In this document: piece after piece, positions 1-7,565 of the stretch
Layout of the letters: every line of letters starts with the position of its first letter
Position numbering within the stretch: the stretch's first letter is position 1
Source: a bacterium
Lineage (GTDB): Bacteria > JAJRZV01
Direction of reading: 5' to 3'
Assembly (NCBI GenBank): GCA_024275095.1
Contig: JAJRZV010000001.1
Coordinates: 1-13,675 of the forward strand
Length of the DNA: 13,675 nt
Position numbers and translations under genes: made by a program
The notes under the pieces: generated by a model
The model's database searches: none
Told to the model about the DNA's origin: nothing
The model's input: the letters and a program-made list of their open reading frames with translations, nothing else

Positions 1-838
1 CGAGCCCGGCCATCCATGCCTCGCGGGACCCTGCAATGGAACCTGTGTGAGAAGAGGCGGCTCTTACGCCTGCTTCGCTGACGCCTCCACGGAGTATGAA
101 TATCGGTTTATGTACTGCCAGCTTGGATGCTGCTTCCACAAGTTCCCTTCCACGCGCGGCTGATTCCACGTACATGGCCACCGCTTTTGTTTCCTCGTGT
201 TCCGCGAAGAATTTAAGAAGCTCAACCTCGTCCAGGTCCATGCCGTTGCCGATGGAAAACATCATGCTGAAGCCCGCCCCTGTTTTAAGGCTCCAGTCTA
301 TGGCGGACGTGATAAGCGCTCCTGATTGACTGATAAAGGCAATGCCGCCCTTCATGGGCATGGCCGGTGCAAATGATGCGTTGATGGGAAGGTACGTGTT
401 TATAAAGCCCAGGCAGTTGGGGCCAAGGACGCGAAGGCTATAGCGCCGTGCTGTTCGCAGCATTGTTTTTTCCAGCCTGGCACCCGCAGGACCTGTCTCG
501 CGGAAACCCGCCGTGAGAACTATCGCGAGTTTCACGCCTGCTGTGCCGCACTCTTCTATCACTGACGGTACAAGCTTTGAGGGTACAGCCACTATGGCAG
601 CATCAACCGGTTCCGGAACGTCGCTTATAGAGGGATAACAGCGCTTTTCGAGTACCTCAGATGCTGCGGGATTGACGGGGAATATTGCTCCGGGATATCC
701 GGAAATAATAATGTTTTTGAGAACCTCGTGACCTACCTTCCCCGCGGTTCGGGATGCGCCGATAACAGCAATTGAGCGGGGATTGAAAAGCGCTCTTTCG
801 GAGGAAGCATCAAATTCATATTGAGGGTTTTTCACCAT
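1..838 (-). CDS. ADP-forming acyl-CoA (acetyl-CoA) synthetase, alpha/CoA-binding part, cut by window edge
   Basis: Only the first 279 residues are present; the gene leaves the window at base 1. They read as the CoA-binding and ligase-CoA domains of NDP-forming acyl-CoA synthetases, cytosolic enzymes that convert an acyl-CoA, ADP and phosphate to acid, CoA and ATP. A Rossmann nucleotide/CoA motif (IAVIGASR) lies at residues 23-30, LGPNCLG at 138-144, and FISQSGAL at 168-175. The phosphohistidine motif SSHTGSIAG spans about 262-270, with His264 as the expected phosphorylated residue. That His argues for a working synthetase rather than a Pat-type protein acetyltransferase, whose synthetase-like part usually lacks it. 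ATG at 836-838 overlaps the upstream LarA-like stop by 7 bases, so translation is probably coupled. Whether a beta (ATP-grasp) part is fused or separate cannot be seen. Confidence 0.9.
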   Translation of the reverse strand, partial: MVKNPQYEFDASSERALFNPRSIAVIGASRTAGKVGHEVLKNIIISGYPGAIFPVNPAASEVLEKRCYPSISDVPEPVDAAIVAVPSKLVPSVIEECGTAGVKLAIVLTAGFRETGPAGARLEKTMLRTARRYSLRVLGPNCLGFINTYLPINASFAPAMPMKGGIAFISQSGALITSAIDWSLKTGAGFSMMFSIGNGMDLDEVELLKFFAEHEETKAVAMYVESAARGRELVEAASKLAVHKPIFILRGGVSEAGVRAASSHTGSIAGSREAWMAGL

Positions 839-2097
839 TTTCCTTTTTCCTTACCGATAAGCATATACGAGGCATAGGGTATAATGCACGTGTTGTCGGC
901 AATATTTGGGGGCAGATGATCAACAAACGATTCCACGTTCTCAACAATTTCAAATCCAAACAGCTTTGCCACCTCCCTGCCCTTTTCACAGGTGTAGAGC
1001 ATGAGTCGCTCCGGCCGCGCGACCACGAAATCCCACAGGCGGTAGAGAAGAATACACGCGAATGATTCCATGCTGCCGGAAAGCATGATTTTTATCAGGT
1101 CTTCCCGGCGCTGGATTTTCCCCTTTTGTATGGCACTTACCAGATCTTCCATTTCCTCCCAGTTGAGTCCCCTCGGCATGGATGCGCACAGGAGAAGCCT
1201 GCCGTTTTGTGAAAGCACCTTGTTTGCCGTGTAGACGGCTTTTGCTGCCTGCACGAAATCGATGTCTTCTCTTCCCCCGGGAGCGGCGATGACAAGCTTG
1301 AAGCGTCCGGGAAAGGGAACCTGATATATTTCTCGAACAAGTCGGTGTGAGGCATCTGCAATTTCTTCAGGAGGGCCGACGAATACGTCCATGACCGGAC
1401 TTTCATTTTCCCAGCCCAGTACAAAATCCACCACAACCTTTAACCCTCCTATGCGGGCACAGTCCTGGATGTCCTCATACACCGGATTCCCTCGAGCTAC
1501 CCCAGCTTCTGCAAAGGGTGAAAGGTACCTGAGATGGTTAAAATTAATGGTGATGTAATGGGCGACTCCCGGCACGAGAATTTTTCCGCCACCGGTGAAG
1601 CCCGCTATTTCAGACGGAAACACGGACCCCATGCCCATTATAAAGGCACATTCGGCGACCTCCCTGTTAATCCATACAGGTGTGCCAGCGCGTGATATCC
1701 CTGCAAACACATGGGCGTCATGGTCGAAGGCATCGTGATATACCACCTTTACCTTTTTGAGAGTTTCAGGGGGGATCTTCTTTTCGATGTCTGCGCGTTC
1801 GTAATTATGCGTTCCAGGTGCGTAGGCGATCACCACTTCTGTGAAGCGTTGAAGGAGTAATTCAACTACCGGAGGCACGTAAATGTGGGTGGGAGTCGGT
1901 CGTGTATGATCATCCACGATAAGGCAGGCCTTTTCTCCGTTTGATGGAAGAATGGCGGATAGCTTTTCTATAATTTTTTGCTCGACCGCTTCCTTGGGGA
2001 GGGTTTCTTTTTTATTAGGAAGAATAAGGCGTGCACCCTCGGGCAGGCGAATGTGCACAGCCTTCTGGCCCATATGAAAAGGCAGTGAGATGTTCAT
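832..2097 (-). CDS. LarA-family (nickel-pincer lactate racemase-like) protein with altered catalytic histidine
   Basis: A 421-residue protein matching LarA, the 2-hydroxyacid racemase/epimerase family that uses a covalently bound nickel-pincer nucleotide. Visible signatures are VDDHTRPTP (61-69), APGTH (93-97) and GFTGGGKILVPG (166-177). By eye, against the Lactobacillus enzyme, His97 matches the first catalytic His (H108), Lys172 the cofactor-tethering Lys (K184) and His188 the nickel ligand (H200). The spacings agree (10 and 16 residues). The position of the second catalytic His (H174, normally PH before the GFSGG segment) is Ser162 here, in FPSEIAGF. The protein is therefore probably not a simple lactate racemase; the family also includes malate, phenyllactate and sugar-acid epimerases. 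The cofactor genes larB, larC and larE are not in the window. It starts 6 bases after the dsbB-like stop without a strong ribosome site, suggesting coupling. Confidence 0.85.
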   Translation of the reverse strand: MNISLPFHMGQKAVHIRLPEGARLILPNKKETLPKEAVEQKIIEKLSAILPSNGEKACLIVDDHTRPTPTHIYVPPVVELLLQRFTEVVIAYAPGTHNYERADIEKKIPPETLKKVKVVYHDAFDHDAHVFAGISRAGTPVWINREVAECAFIMGMGSVFPSEIAGFTGGGKILVPGVAHYITINFNHLRYLSPFAEAGVARGNPVYEDIQDCARIGGLKVVVDFVLGWENESPVMDVFVGPPEEIADASHRLVREIYQVPFPGRFKLVIAAPGGREDIDFVQAAKAVYTANKVLSQNGRLLLCASMPRGLNWEEMEDLVSAIQKGKIQRREDLIKIMLSGSMESFACILLYRLWDFVVARPERLMLYTCEKGREVAKLFGFEIVENVESFVDHLPPNIADNTCIIPYASYMLIGKEKGKW

Positions 2098-2103
2098 AAA
2101 TGT

Positions 2104-2517
2104 TCAGGGCTTTTCGCGTACGGATTGATAAATGAGAAGAATGCTTCCTGCCAGTATAAGAAGAGAAAGAAACAGGGCGTAAAGAGATACGTGGAATCCC
2201 ATGAATATTGGGGATAGACATTCCACGTTACCGGTACAGATGGGAGAGGGAAAGTAATCGTTTCGCACGAGAATAGATGAGGCTACCAGGGCGGGTATTG
2301 AAACAAGAGTTATTCCACCAACAACCCATAGACTATCGTAGTAAAGCGAAGAGGCAGCAAGTATGGCCACGACAATCATTGATATGCGCGCTATCCAGCA
2401 GTACACGCAAGGGGTATTGCCCGTGATACTGAGCATGAAGCTTCCACCCACACCCAACAGCGCCAGTCCAAGAATGCATGCTTTCACCACTCTGGAATTT
2501 GTAATGTGGACGTTCAT
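2104..2517 (-). CDS. DsbB/BdbC-like disulfide bond formation membrane protein
   Basis: A 137-residue, very hydrophobic protein with about four membrane segments (roughly 11-31, 42-58, 64-82 and 107-130). After the first segment it has the redox pair CVYC at 37-40, and a second Cys pair (Cys94 and Cys100) in the loop between segments three and four. This is the DsbB layout: quinone-linked reoxidation of a periplasmic thiol oxidase. The length fits the short BdbC-like branch. No DsbA partner is visible nearby; the PDO gene at 5325 encodes a cytosolic-type enzyme and is not an obvious partner. The start overlaps the Nudix stop by four bases (ATGA), with a GGAGG site about 9 bases upstream. Family membership is read from the cysteine pattern and topology. 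Confidence 0.8.
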   Translation of the reverse strand: MNVHITNSRVVKACILGLALLGVGGSFMLSITGNTPCVYCWIARISMIVVAILAASSLYYDSLWVVGGITLVSIPALVASSILVRNDYFPSPICTGNVECLSPIFMGFHVSLYALFLSLLILAGSILLIYQSVREKP

Positions 2518-2945
2518 TTTTCCAAGCCCTCCAGGCGTGGAATGCGCCCTGTGTTTTTGAACTTGAAATAATCTTTTAATATTTTTCCATGGTCAAAGGC
2601 AAGGGGGGTGGGGAGAGAGTTTTCTGAGCACACAATTGCTTCTGCGGCATCGTCTGCAGGTTTTAAAACTCCTTGGCCTTTTGCAATATAAACCGTTGTT
2701 ACTGTATGCCGGCGTGGATCGCGATGTGGATTCGAATATGTAAAAAACTGCATGGTGAGTTCTACATCAAGTCCGGTTTCTTCTCTGGCTTCCCGTATGG
2801 CTGCCTCTTCAAGAGACTCTCCATACTCCACGAATCCTCCCGGGATGGCCCACCCGAGCGGCGGGTACTTTCGCTTGATAAGAACAACGCCGTTTTTGTA
2901 TTCGATGATAATATCCACGGTGAGTAATGGACCTTTTCTTTCCAT
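2514..2945 (-). CDS. Nudix hydrolase, ADP-ribose pyrophosphatase-like
   Basis: A 143-residue cytosolic protein with a complete Nudix box at residues 37-59: Gly37, Glu43, Arg51-Glu52, Glu55-Glu56 and Gly58-Leu59. The stretch [12 protein letters not shown] before and within the box is typical of small Nudix enzymes that cleave ADP-ribose or related nucleoside diphosphates, but the substrate cannot be fixed from sequence. It is the first gene of the leftward operon. The ATG at 2943-2945 has GAGG at 2953-2956, 7 bases upstream. It faces the rightward UbiA pair across a 130-base divergent intergenic region. The last four bases overlap the dsbB-like start. Confidence 0.9.
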   Translation of the reverse strand: MERKGPLLTVDIIIEYKNGVVLIKRKYPPLGWAIPGGFVEYGESLEEAAIREAREETGLDVELTMQFFTYSNPHRDPRRHTVTTVYIAKGQGVLKPADDAAEAIVCSENSLPTPLAFDHGKILKDYFKFKNTGRIPRLEGLEK

Positions 2946-3000
2946 GGTTCTGCCTCATTATAAAAGTTTGTACTCAGGATTTGCACCTAAAAGACACTGG

Positions 3001-3031
3001 TTGGTTGCGTCCGTAAAATAGATGATATAAT
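3001..3031 (+). promoter_or_regulatory. Candidate promoter for the UbiA-family pair
   Basis: A perfect TATAAT lies at 3026-3031, about 45 bases before the ATG at 3076. The -35 is poor: TTGGTT at 3001-3006 would give a 19-base spacer. An AT-rich stretch follows, then a ribosome site AAGGGAG at 3063-3069, 6 bases before the start. The position in the divergent gap between two operons supports a promoter, but the weak -35 leaves doubt. Confidence 0.4.
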
Positions 3032-3075
3032 TCAAAAATATTTTTTCTGTGTGAATCATAATAAGGGAGCAAGCA

Positions 3076-3984
3076 ATGGTTGGAAAATTTAAAGATTTTG
3101 TCCAGGTAAGCCGTTTTAAAATCCAGCTCGCCAGTCTCCCACACGCCACTCTCGGGGTCTTCATGGCTGTTTCAAAATTTGAGGAACTTGTAACGCCTCT
3201 CACGGGAGCCTATGTCATTCTTACCTTCCTTCTCATTACCTATTCGTGTCACATCAACTGTCTTTATGATGTGGATGTGGACCTCAAATATAAACGGTAT
3301 CTGGCAGAAGCCGTGCTGAGGCTCGGACGTCCTTTCATGTGGAAACTGATTGCTGCAGATACGCTCCTGGCCGGGTTGATTCTTCTCTATATCGCTTTTT
3401 CTGGAAGGTGGGTCACCGCGATACTGGGTGCTGCTGGCATGGTTCTGGCCTGGATTTACTCGAGTCCTCCCCTGAGGGTAAAAGCGAGGGGCGCGGTCAG
3501 TTTTATTCCGGTACTCGTGGGATTGTATTCTTTCCCCATACTGGGTGGGTGGTTCCTGTTTCGGGATGACCTTACGGTGGAAATTGTGCTTTTCACCCTC
3601 TTTTATGCAATGATGAACGAGGGAATCACTTTTGTTAACACGGCGGAGGATTACCGTGAAGACCTTGACGAAGGTATAACAACACTTGCACACGTGATAG
3701 GTATCAGAAACCTGCTTGTGCTTGCAGCTTTCCTCACGGTTTGTGGATCAACAGGCGCAACGGTTCTGTTGCTGAAACACTCTTATCACATGGACCGCTT
3801 TGTTTTTGCAGCTGTGGCAGTGCTTTCTATTTTTGTCAGCATCGCAATCGGCATAAGAATGCTCGGGGGTTCCCTCGCTCCTGATCCTGAGAAAGAGGCC
3901 AAGCTTCTGGGTCCCAAAATGGGGCCCTGGTTTATGGTCGTGAGGTACCCGTTGTTTCTGGGCGCTCTCCTCATGGTGGTATAA
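3076..3984 (+). CDS. UbiA-family membrane prenyltransferase (first of two)
   Basis: A 302-residue integral membrane protein of the UbiA superfamily, which attaches isoprenoid chains to acceptors such as quinone precursors, chlorophyllide, haem or glycerol-1-phosphate lipids. The first magnesium/diphosphate motif is NCLYDVDVD (Asn61, Asp65, Asp69), an NxxxDxxxD form in which the usual second-position Asp is Cys62. The second motif is Asp192-xxx-Asp196 (in EDYREDLDEG). YSSPPLRVKARG (128-139) is the typical loop between them. About eight or nine hydrophobic segments fit the fold. ATG at 3076 has AAGGGAG 6 bases upstream. The stop is 2 bases before the next UbiA-like start, so the two are co-transcribed. 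The acceptor cannot be deduced; no menaquinone, haem or isoprenoid synthesis gene lies alongside. Confidence 0.85.
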   Translation: MVGKFKDFVQVSRFKIQLASLPHATLGVFMAVSKFEELVTPLTGAYVILTFLLITYSCHINCLYDVDVDLKYKRYLAEAVLRLGRPFMWKLIAADTLLAGLILLYIAFSGRWVTAILGAAGMVLAWIYSSPPLRVKARGAVSFIPVLVGLYSFPILGGWFLFRDDLTVEIVLFTLFYAMMNEGITFVNTAEDYREDLDEGITTLAHVIGIRNLLVLAAFLTVCGSTGATVLLLKHSYHMDRFVFAAVAVLSIFVSIAIGIRMLGGSLAPDPEKEAKLLGPKMGPWFMVVRYPLFLGALLMVV

Positions 3985-3986
3985 GC

Positions 3987-5210
3987 GTGAAGAGGCTTCT
4001 TTATATTCTTGTGACCGTTTGTCTCTCTGCCGCAGCCTCGGCCGTGCTTTTGTACGCGGGTGTGGCTCCTGAACAGGCATTTCTTTTTCCACTGACCATT
4101 TCGCTTGCAGGAGTTCTTTCCTTTTCCCCGGGGTTAAAAAATACGGTGCTGATGGGTGTACCACTGGTGGTTTTGATTGCAGAAGGTGTGTTGAGCGCAT
4201 CGTTACGTCCCGATGAGTACACCTTCACCCTGGTGGCGTGGTCAGCGGTGATGGTACTGGCGGGTGTTTTCGAGAAAAAGGTTTTTCCTGCTTTTGTCGC
4301 CGGCGCGGCGGTGGTATGGGCCTTTTTGCTCGTTCCCGAACTGGGAGCGTGGATTCCTCCGGTGCTTACTGCGTTTATGCTTTATTTCTGGCTCGTTGAG
4401 GAAGGATGGTTCCGGGGCAGCATCCGTGTGTTTCCTTCGCTGCATTTTCCTGTTCTGGTAATGGCGGGCTGGTATTTTGCACGGCATGATTTACCTGTTG
4501 AAGCGTTAATACCTGCTCTTGCTTTTATGGCGGCATGGCATTACGCAGTGGCCATAAACGATATTTACGATAGAGAGATAGACGCTGTATCAAATCCACA
4601 CAGACCCCTTGTTTCGGGCCTGGCCTCTGAAAAGCAGTATCATGAAATGTACATGTCCTGTGCACTTCTGGCAGCGGTTCTGGGTGTTGCGGGAAAGGTT
4701 CCGGTGCACGTGTTGATTTTTATTTTTCTTGCGTACGTATACTCAACTCCTCCAGCGAGGCTGAAGAGGTTCCCGGTGGGAAGTGTTTTCGTGGCCGCGG
4801 GAAGCGTCATTGCATTTCATGCAGGTCTGGTGTCTTCTGGAGCGCGGGCTTTTACAGGAGAGCTTGTTCGAGTTCTCCTGGTGATGTTTCTCGCTTTTTC
4901 AGCAGGAATTGTGATCAAGGATCTGAAAGATGTGGAAGGAGATAAACGCGCGGGTGTGGCAACGCTTTTTACCACGCTGGGAGTGAAGAGAGGACTCGTG
5001 GTGGCGACCCTTCTTCTGGCCATAGCATTTTTTTCTCCTCTTTTTCTCATTTTTTCCCTGTATGACGTGGTAGTTTTTGCTGTTCTTTACGTAATAACAT
5101 GTGTGGTATTGTGGATGAGTCATCGTCCTTTTGCTGTTTTCCCCCTTTATTTCGTGGAATTTCTCTACGTGCTTTTGCGATACACCGGTTACATTTCTTA
5201 TGCCCGGTAA
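3987..5210 (+). CDS. UbiA-family prenyltransferase with extra N-terminal membrane region
   Basis: A 407-residue membrane protein. The C-terminal 260 residues are a standard UbiA domain: NDIYDREID at 191-199 (Asn191, Asp195, Asp199), YSTPPARLKRFP at 252-263, and Asp315-xxx-Asp319 in KDLKDVEGDKRAG. The first 140 or so residues add about six hydrophobic segments with no motif I recognise; they could be a degenerate half-copy or a separate membrane module. GTG at 3987 is used because the frame opens only 2 bases after the previous stop, implying coupling; the ribosome site is weak. UbiA proteins are usually near 290 residues, so the length is unusual. Substrate unknown. The pairing suggests successive or heteromeric prenyl transfer, but this is inference. 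Confidence 0.85.
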   Translation: MKRLLYILVTVCLSAAASAVLLYAGVAPEQAFLFPLTISLAGVLSFSPGLKNTVLMGVPLVVLIAEGVLSASLRPDEYTFTLVAWSAVMVLAGVFEKKVFPAFVAGAAVVWAFLLVPELGAWIPPVLTAFMLYFWLVEEGWFRGSIRVFPSLHFPVLVMAGWYFARHDLPVEALIPALAFMAAWHYAVAINDIYDREIDAVSNPHRPLVSGLASEKQYHEMYMSCALLAAVLGVAGKVPVHVLIFIFLAYVYSTPPARLKRFPVGSVFVAAGSVIAFHAGLVSSGARAFTGELVRVLLVMFLAFSAGIVIKDLKDVEGDKRAGVATLFTTLGVKRGLVVATLLLAIAFFSPLFLIFSLYDVVVFAVLYVITCVVLWMSHRPFAVFPLYFVEFLYVLLRYTGYISYAR

Positions 5211-5313
5211 AATATTTTAAGTTCTCCCGAACCTTTTTCATGTTTAGGGTTGCCAAATACCTTCCCCCGTCTTAACCTTTGAATAAGAAAAAAGAAGGGC
5301 TTGGTCCCGAAAC

Positions 5314-5319
5314 AGGAGG
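5314..5319 (+). promoter_or_regulatory. Ribosome binding site that fixes the PDO start
   Basis: AGGAGG ends 5 bases before ATG 5325. An in-frame TTG at 5301 would put this strong site inside the coding region and has no ribosome site of its own, so ATG 5325 is the better start. Confidence 0.8.
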
Positions 5320-5324
5320 TAGAC

Positions 5325-5972
5325 ATGGCATTTATTAATCCAGTGGACAGAAAGAAACTGGAGGAGGAGTTCAACAAGTTACCGGAGCCCGTAGAAATTA
5401 TCCTCTTCACCCAGGCCATCAACTGTGAATATTGCGGCGACACGGAATTGCTTCTCAAAGAACTGGCTGAGATCTCGGACAAGGTAAATCTCACAGTGAA
5501 AAATTTTACGATTGATAAAGAGGATGTTGAGCGTTATGGGATTGACCGCGTTCCTGCCATAGTGGTGCGCAATGCTGAAAAGGACTACGGCATCAGGTTT
5601 TTCGGAATTCCTGCAGGATACGAGTTTGCTTCGCTGATCGAGGCCATCCGGCTCGTCTCCTACAAGATGACAGTTCTCGATGAGGAACTTCGCAACAGGG
5701 TGAAAGAGGTGGATAAACCCCTGCTTATTCAGGTGTTTGTAACACCGACATGTCCTTATTGTCCCCGTGCCGTTTTGACCGCATATCAGATTGCCATGGA
5801 GAATGATAATGTAACGGCTCACGCGGTTGAGGTTTCTGAGTACCCTGAACTGGCAAATAAATACGCTGTCACCGGAGTGCCCAAGACTGTGGTGGATGAC
5901 AGAGTGGAGTTCGTGGGTGCTGTGCCTGACCACGTGTTTGTGGAAAACGTGCTCAAGGCGGTGAACTTGTAA
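5325..5972 (+). CDS. Protein disulfide oxidoreductase (PDO), tandem glutaredoxin-like
   Basis: A 215-residue cytosolic protein made of two thioredoxin-fold units, each with a redox CxxC: CEYC at 34-37 and CPYC at 143-146. Each unit has its cis-proline segment (VPA near 77, VPK near 186). This is the PDO family, found mainly in thermophilic archaea and in Aquifex- or Thermotoga-like bacteria, where it forms and shuffles intracellular disulfides. The second site (TPTCPYCP) is the usual more reactive one. It appears to be a single-gene unit: 114 bases separate it from the UbiA stop and about 100 from rtcB. I see no convincing promoter upstream, only a weak TTGCCA near 5250. No thioredoxin reductase-like partner is in the window. 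The family assignment is firm; thermophily is inferred from it. Confidence 0.93.
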   Translation: MAFINPVDRKKLEEEFNKLPEPVEIILFTQAINCEYCGDTELLLKELAEISDKVNLTVKNFTIDKEDVERYGIDRVPAIVVRNAEKDYGIRFFGIPAGYEFASLIEAIRLVSYKMTVLDEELRNRVKEVDKPLLIQVFVTPTCPYCPRAVLTAYQIAMENDNVTAHAVEVSEYPELANKYAVTGVPKTVVDDRVEFVGAVPDHVFVENVLKAVNL

Positions 5973-6026
5973 GGATAGCAGCTTTGTTTGAGTCATAAAC
6001 TCGGCGATTCTCTTGGTGAGGGCGGA

Positions 6027-6035
6027 TGGTATAAT
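6027..6035 (+). promoter_or_regulatory. Extended -10 promoter for rtcB
   Basis: TGGTATAAT is a consensus extended -10 (TGnTATAAT). The -35 region has no good hexamer, as is common with extended -10 promoters. Transcription would begin near 6042, giving a leader of about 34 bases with GAGAGG 7 bases before ATG 6076. Confidence 0.55.
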
Positions 6036-6075
6036 TTCCATATAGTATTGCATCCTTTGTTGCGAGAGGCCGAAC

Positions 6076-7512
6076 ATGGCCGGGATTAAACTTCAAAAAG
6101 CAGGTGAGGCGCGCTGGCGGATTCCGCGTGAAGGTTCCATGCAGGTCGAAGGAGTGGTTTACGCCACGGATGAACTGCTGAAGACAATCCGGGATGACGA
6201 GTCGCTCAGGCAGGTTGTCAACGTGGCGCAGCTCCCGGGTATTGTGAAGGCGAGCATTGCCATGCCCGATATTCACTATGGTTACGGTTTCCCCATTGGA
6301 GGGGTGGCTGCATTTCCCGCGGAGGATGGAATCGTATCGCCAGGAGGTGTTGGTTACGACATCAATTGTGGCGTTCGCGTGCTTCGGCTTCCCCTGCAAA
6401 AAGAAGATGTGGAAAAGGAGATTCACCGTATAGTGGACGCACTTTTCAGCCATGTGCCTGCAGGCCTGGGTCGTGGAGGACCTCTTAAACTTTCAAAAAA
6501 AGATTTGAAAAAGGTGGCACGGGAGGGTGCTGTATGGGTGATAAACCGGGGAATGGGACTTTCCGATGATCTTGAGTCTATTGAGGATGGCGGGCGGATA
6601 GATGGTGCGGACCCTGATGCAGTGTCTGACAGGGCTTATGATAGAGGTAGTGATCAGCTGGGCACAGTTGGATCTGGAAATCATTTCGTAGAAATAGGGT
6701 ATGTGGACAAGGTGTACGATCCTGAAATTGCACGGCTTTTCGGTCTCGAAGAGGGGACGGCAACGGTGCTTATTCATTCGGGATCGCGCGGCTTTGGTCA
6801 TCAAATATGTGATGATACCATAAGAGCTCTTCAGTCTTATGTGACCCGTAAGAACATAAATCTGCCCGACAGGCAGCTGGTTTATGCTCGTGTAAATGAC
6901 CCTGAGGGACGCAAATACCTGGGAGCGATGAAATCAGCTATTAACTATGCCTTTGCCAACAGAGCAATCATTGCACATTTTGTCAGGGAAGTTCTGAAAA
7001 AAGTGCTTAAAATCCCTTATGACCAGATCGCGCTGGTCTACGATGTGGGTCACAACATTGCGAAAGAGGAAGAACACGTGGTGGACGGCGAGCGCATCAA
7101 ACTCATTGTACACAGAAAGGGGGCTACAAGAGGTCTTCCTGCAGGAGATTCTCGCCTTCCTTTGCGTTATCGTGGTACCGGCCAGCCCGTTATCATTCCC
7201 GGGGACATGGGACGCGCGTCTTACATTTTAGTGGCTGAATCCAGAGCCCTTGAGGAAACGTTCGGTACGGTTTGCCATGGTGCAGGTCGGAACCTGTCGC
7301 GTGCTCAGGCCAAAAAGAGAGCCCGCGGTCGGCAAATTGACCAGGAATTGAAAAGAGACGGCGTGGTGGTGAGGTCCCACTCCCGGGCAACGCTTGCGGA
7401 AGAAATGCCCGAAGCGTACAAGGATGTCTCTGAAGTGGTTCACGCAGTGGAGGCAGCGGGACTTGCCCGGGCGGTGGCCCGCTTGAAGCCACTGGGTGTG
7501 ATTAAAGGATGA
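6076..7512 (+). CDS. rtcB: RNA-splicing ligase RtcB
   Basis: A 478-residue, full-length RtcB, which joins 2',3'-cyclic-phosphate or 3'-phosphate RNA ends to 5'-OH ends using GTP and Mn2+; it acts in tRNA splicing in archaea and RNA repair in bacteria. The metal and guanylylation residues are visible: Asp95 and Cys98 in GVGYDINCGVR, His203 in GSGNHFVE, His234 in HSGSRGFGH, His326 in DVGHN, and the guanylylated His401 in CHGAGRNLSRA. The numbering fits the Pyrococcus enzyme closely in the N-terminal half. There is no intein. No archease, rtcA or rtcR-type regulator is adjacent. It has its own extended -10 promoter and a possible hairpin 20 bases after the stop, so it is probably a single-gene unit. 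Confidence 0.97.
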   Translation: MAGIKLQKAGEARWRIPREGSMQVEGVVYATDELLKTIRDDESLRQVVNVAQLPGIVKASIAMPDIHYGYGFPIGGVAAFPAEDGIVSPGGVGYDINCGVRVLRLPLQKEDVEKEIHRIVDALFSHVPAGLGRGGPLKLSKKDLKKVAREGAVWVINRGMGLSDDLESIEDGGRIDGADPDAVSDRAYDRGSDQLGTVGSGNHFVEIGYVDKVYDPEIARLFGLEEGTATVLIHSGSRGFGHQICDDTIRALQSYVTRKNINLPDRQLVYARVNDPEGRKYLGAMKSAINYAFANRAIIAHFVREVLKKVLKIPYDQIALVYDVGHNIAKEEEHVVDGERIKLIVHRKGATRGLPAGDSRLPLRYRGTGQPVIIPGDMGRASYILVAESRALEETFGTVCHGAGRNLSRAQAKKRARGRQIDQELKRDGVVVRSHSRATLAEEMPEAYKDVSEVVHAVEAAGLARAVARLKPLGVIKG

Positions 7513-7531
7513 GCCCGACCAGTTGGTTGAA

Positions 7532-7554
7532 GGCATGTGCTTTTTGCTCATGCC
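7532..7554 (+). terminator. Hairpin after rtcB, possible weak terminator
   Basis: GGCATGTGC and GCTCATGCC form a 9-base stem with one T:T mismatch around a five-T loop, starting 20 bases after the rtcB stop. No T run follows, so it may be an RNA-stabilising hairpin or a pause site rather than a true intrinsic terminator. Confidence 0.4.
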
Positions 7555-7565
7555 GGCCAGGCAGG

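Noticed and set aside
96-329. A plus-strand open frame of 77 codons
   Set aside because: It lies opposite the acyl-CoA synthetase gene, which has clear family motifs through the same bases; the frame is low in complexity and has no ribosome site.
2957-2962. TATAAT on the minus strand just before the Nudix gene
   Set aside because: It is only about 12 bases from the start codon, so the transcript would begin after or within the GAGG ribosome site. The -35 region is poor. The real promoter is probably further upstream.
3172-3693. Long minus-strand open frame of 173 codons opposite the first UbiA gene
   Set aside because: The plus strand encodes a clear UbiA protein. The antisense frame is a polar, His/Arg/Lys-rich shadow without domain motifs.
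5211-5324. Possible hairpins (AACC/GGGTT and CCTTC/GAAGG) before the PDO gene
   Set aside because: Stems are four to five pairs with long loops or a bulge and no T tract; they are not convincing as terminator or riboswitch.
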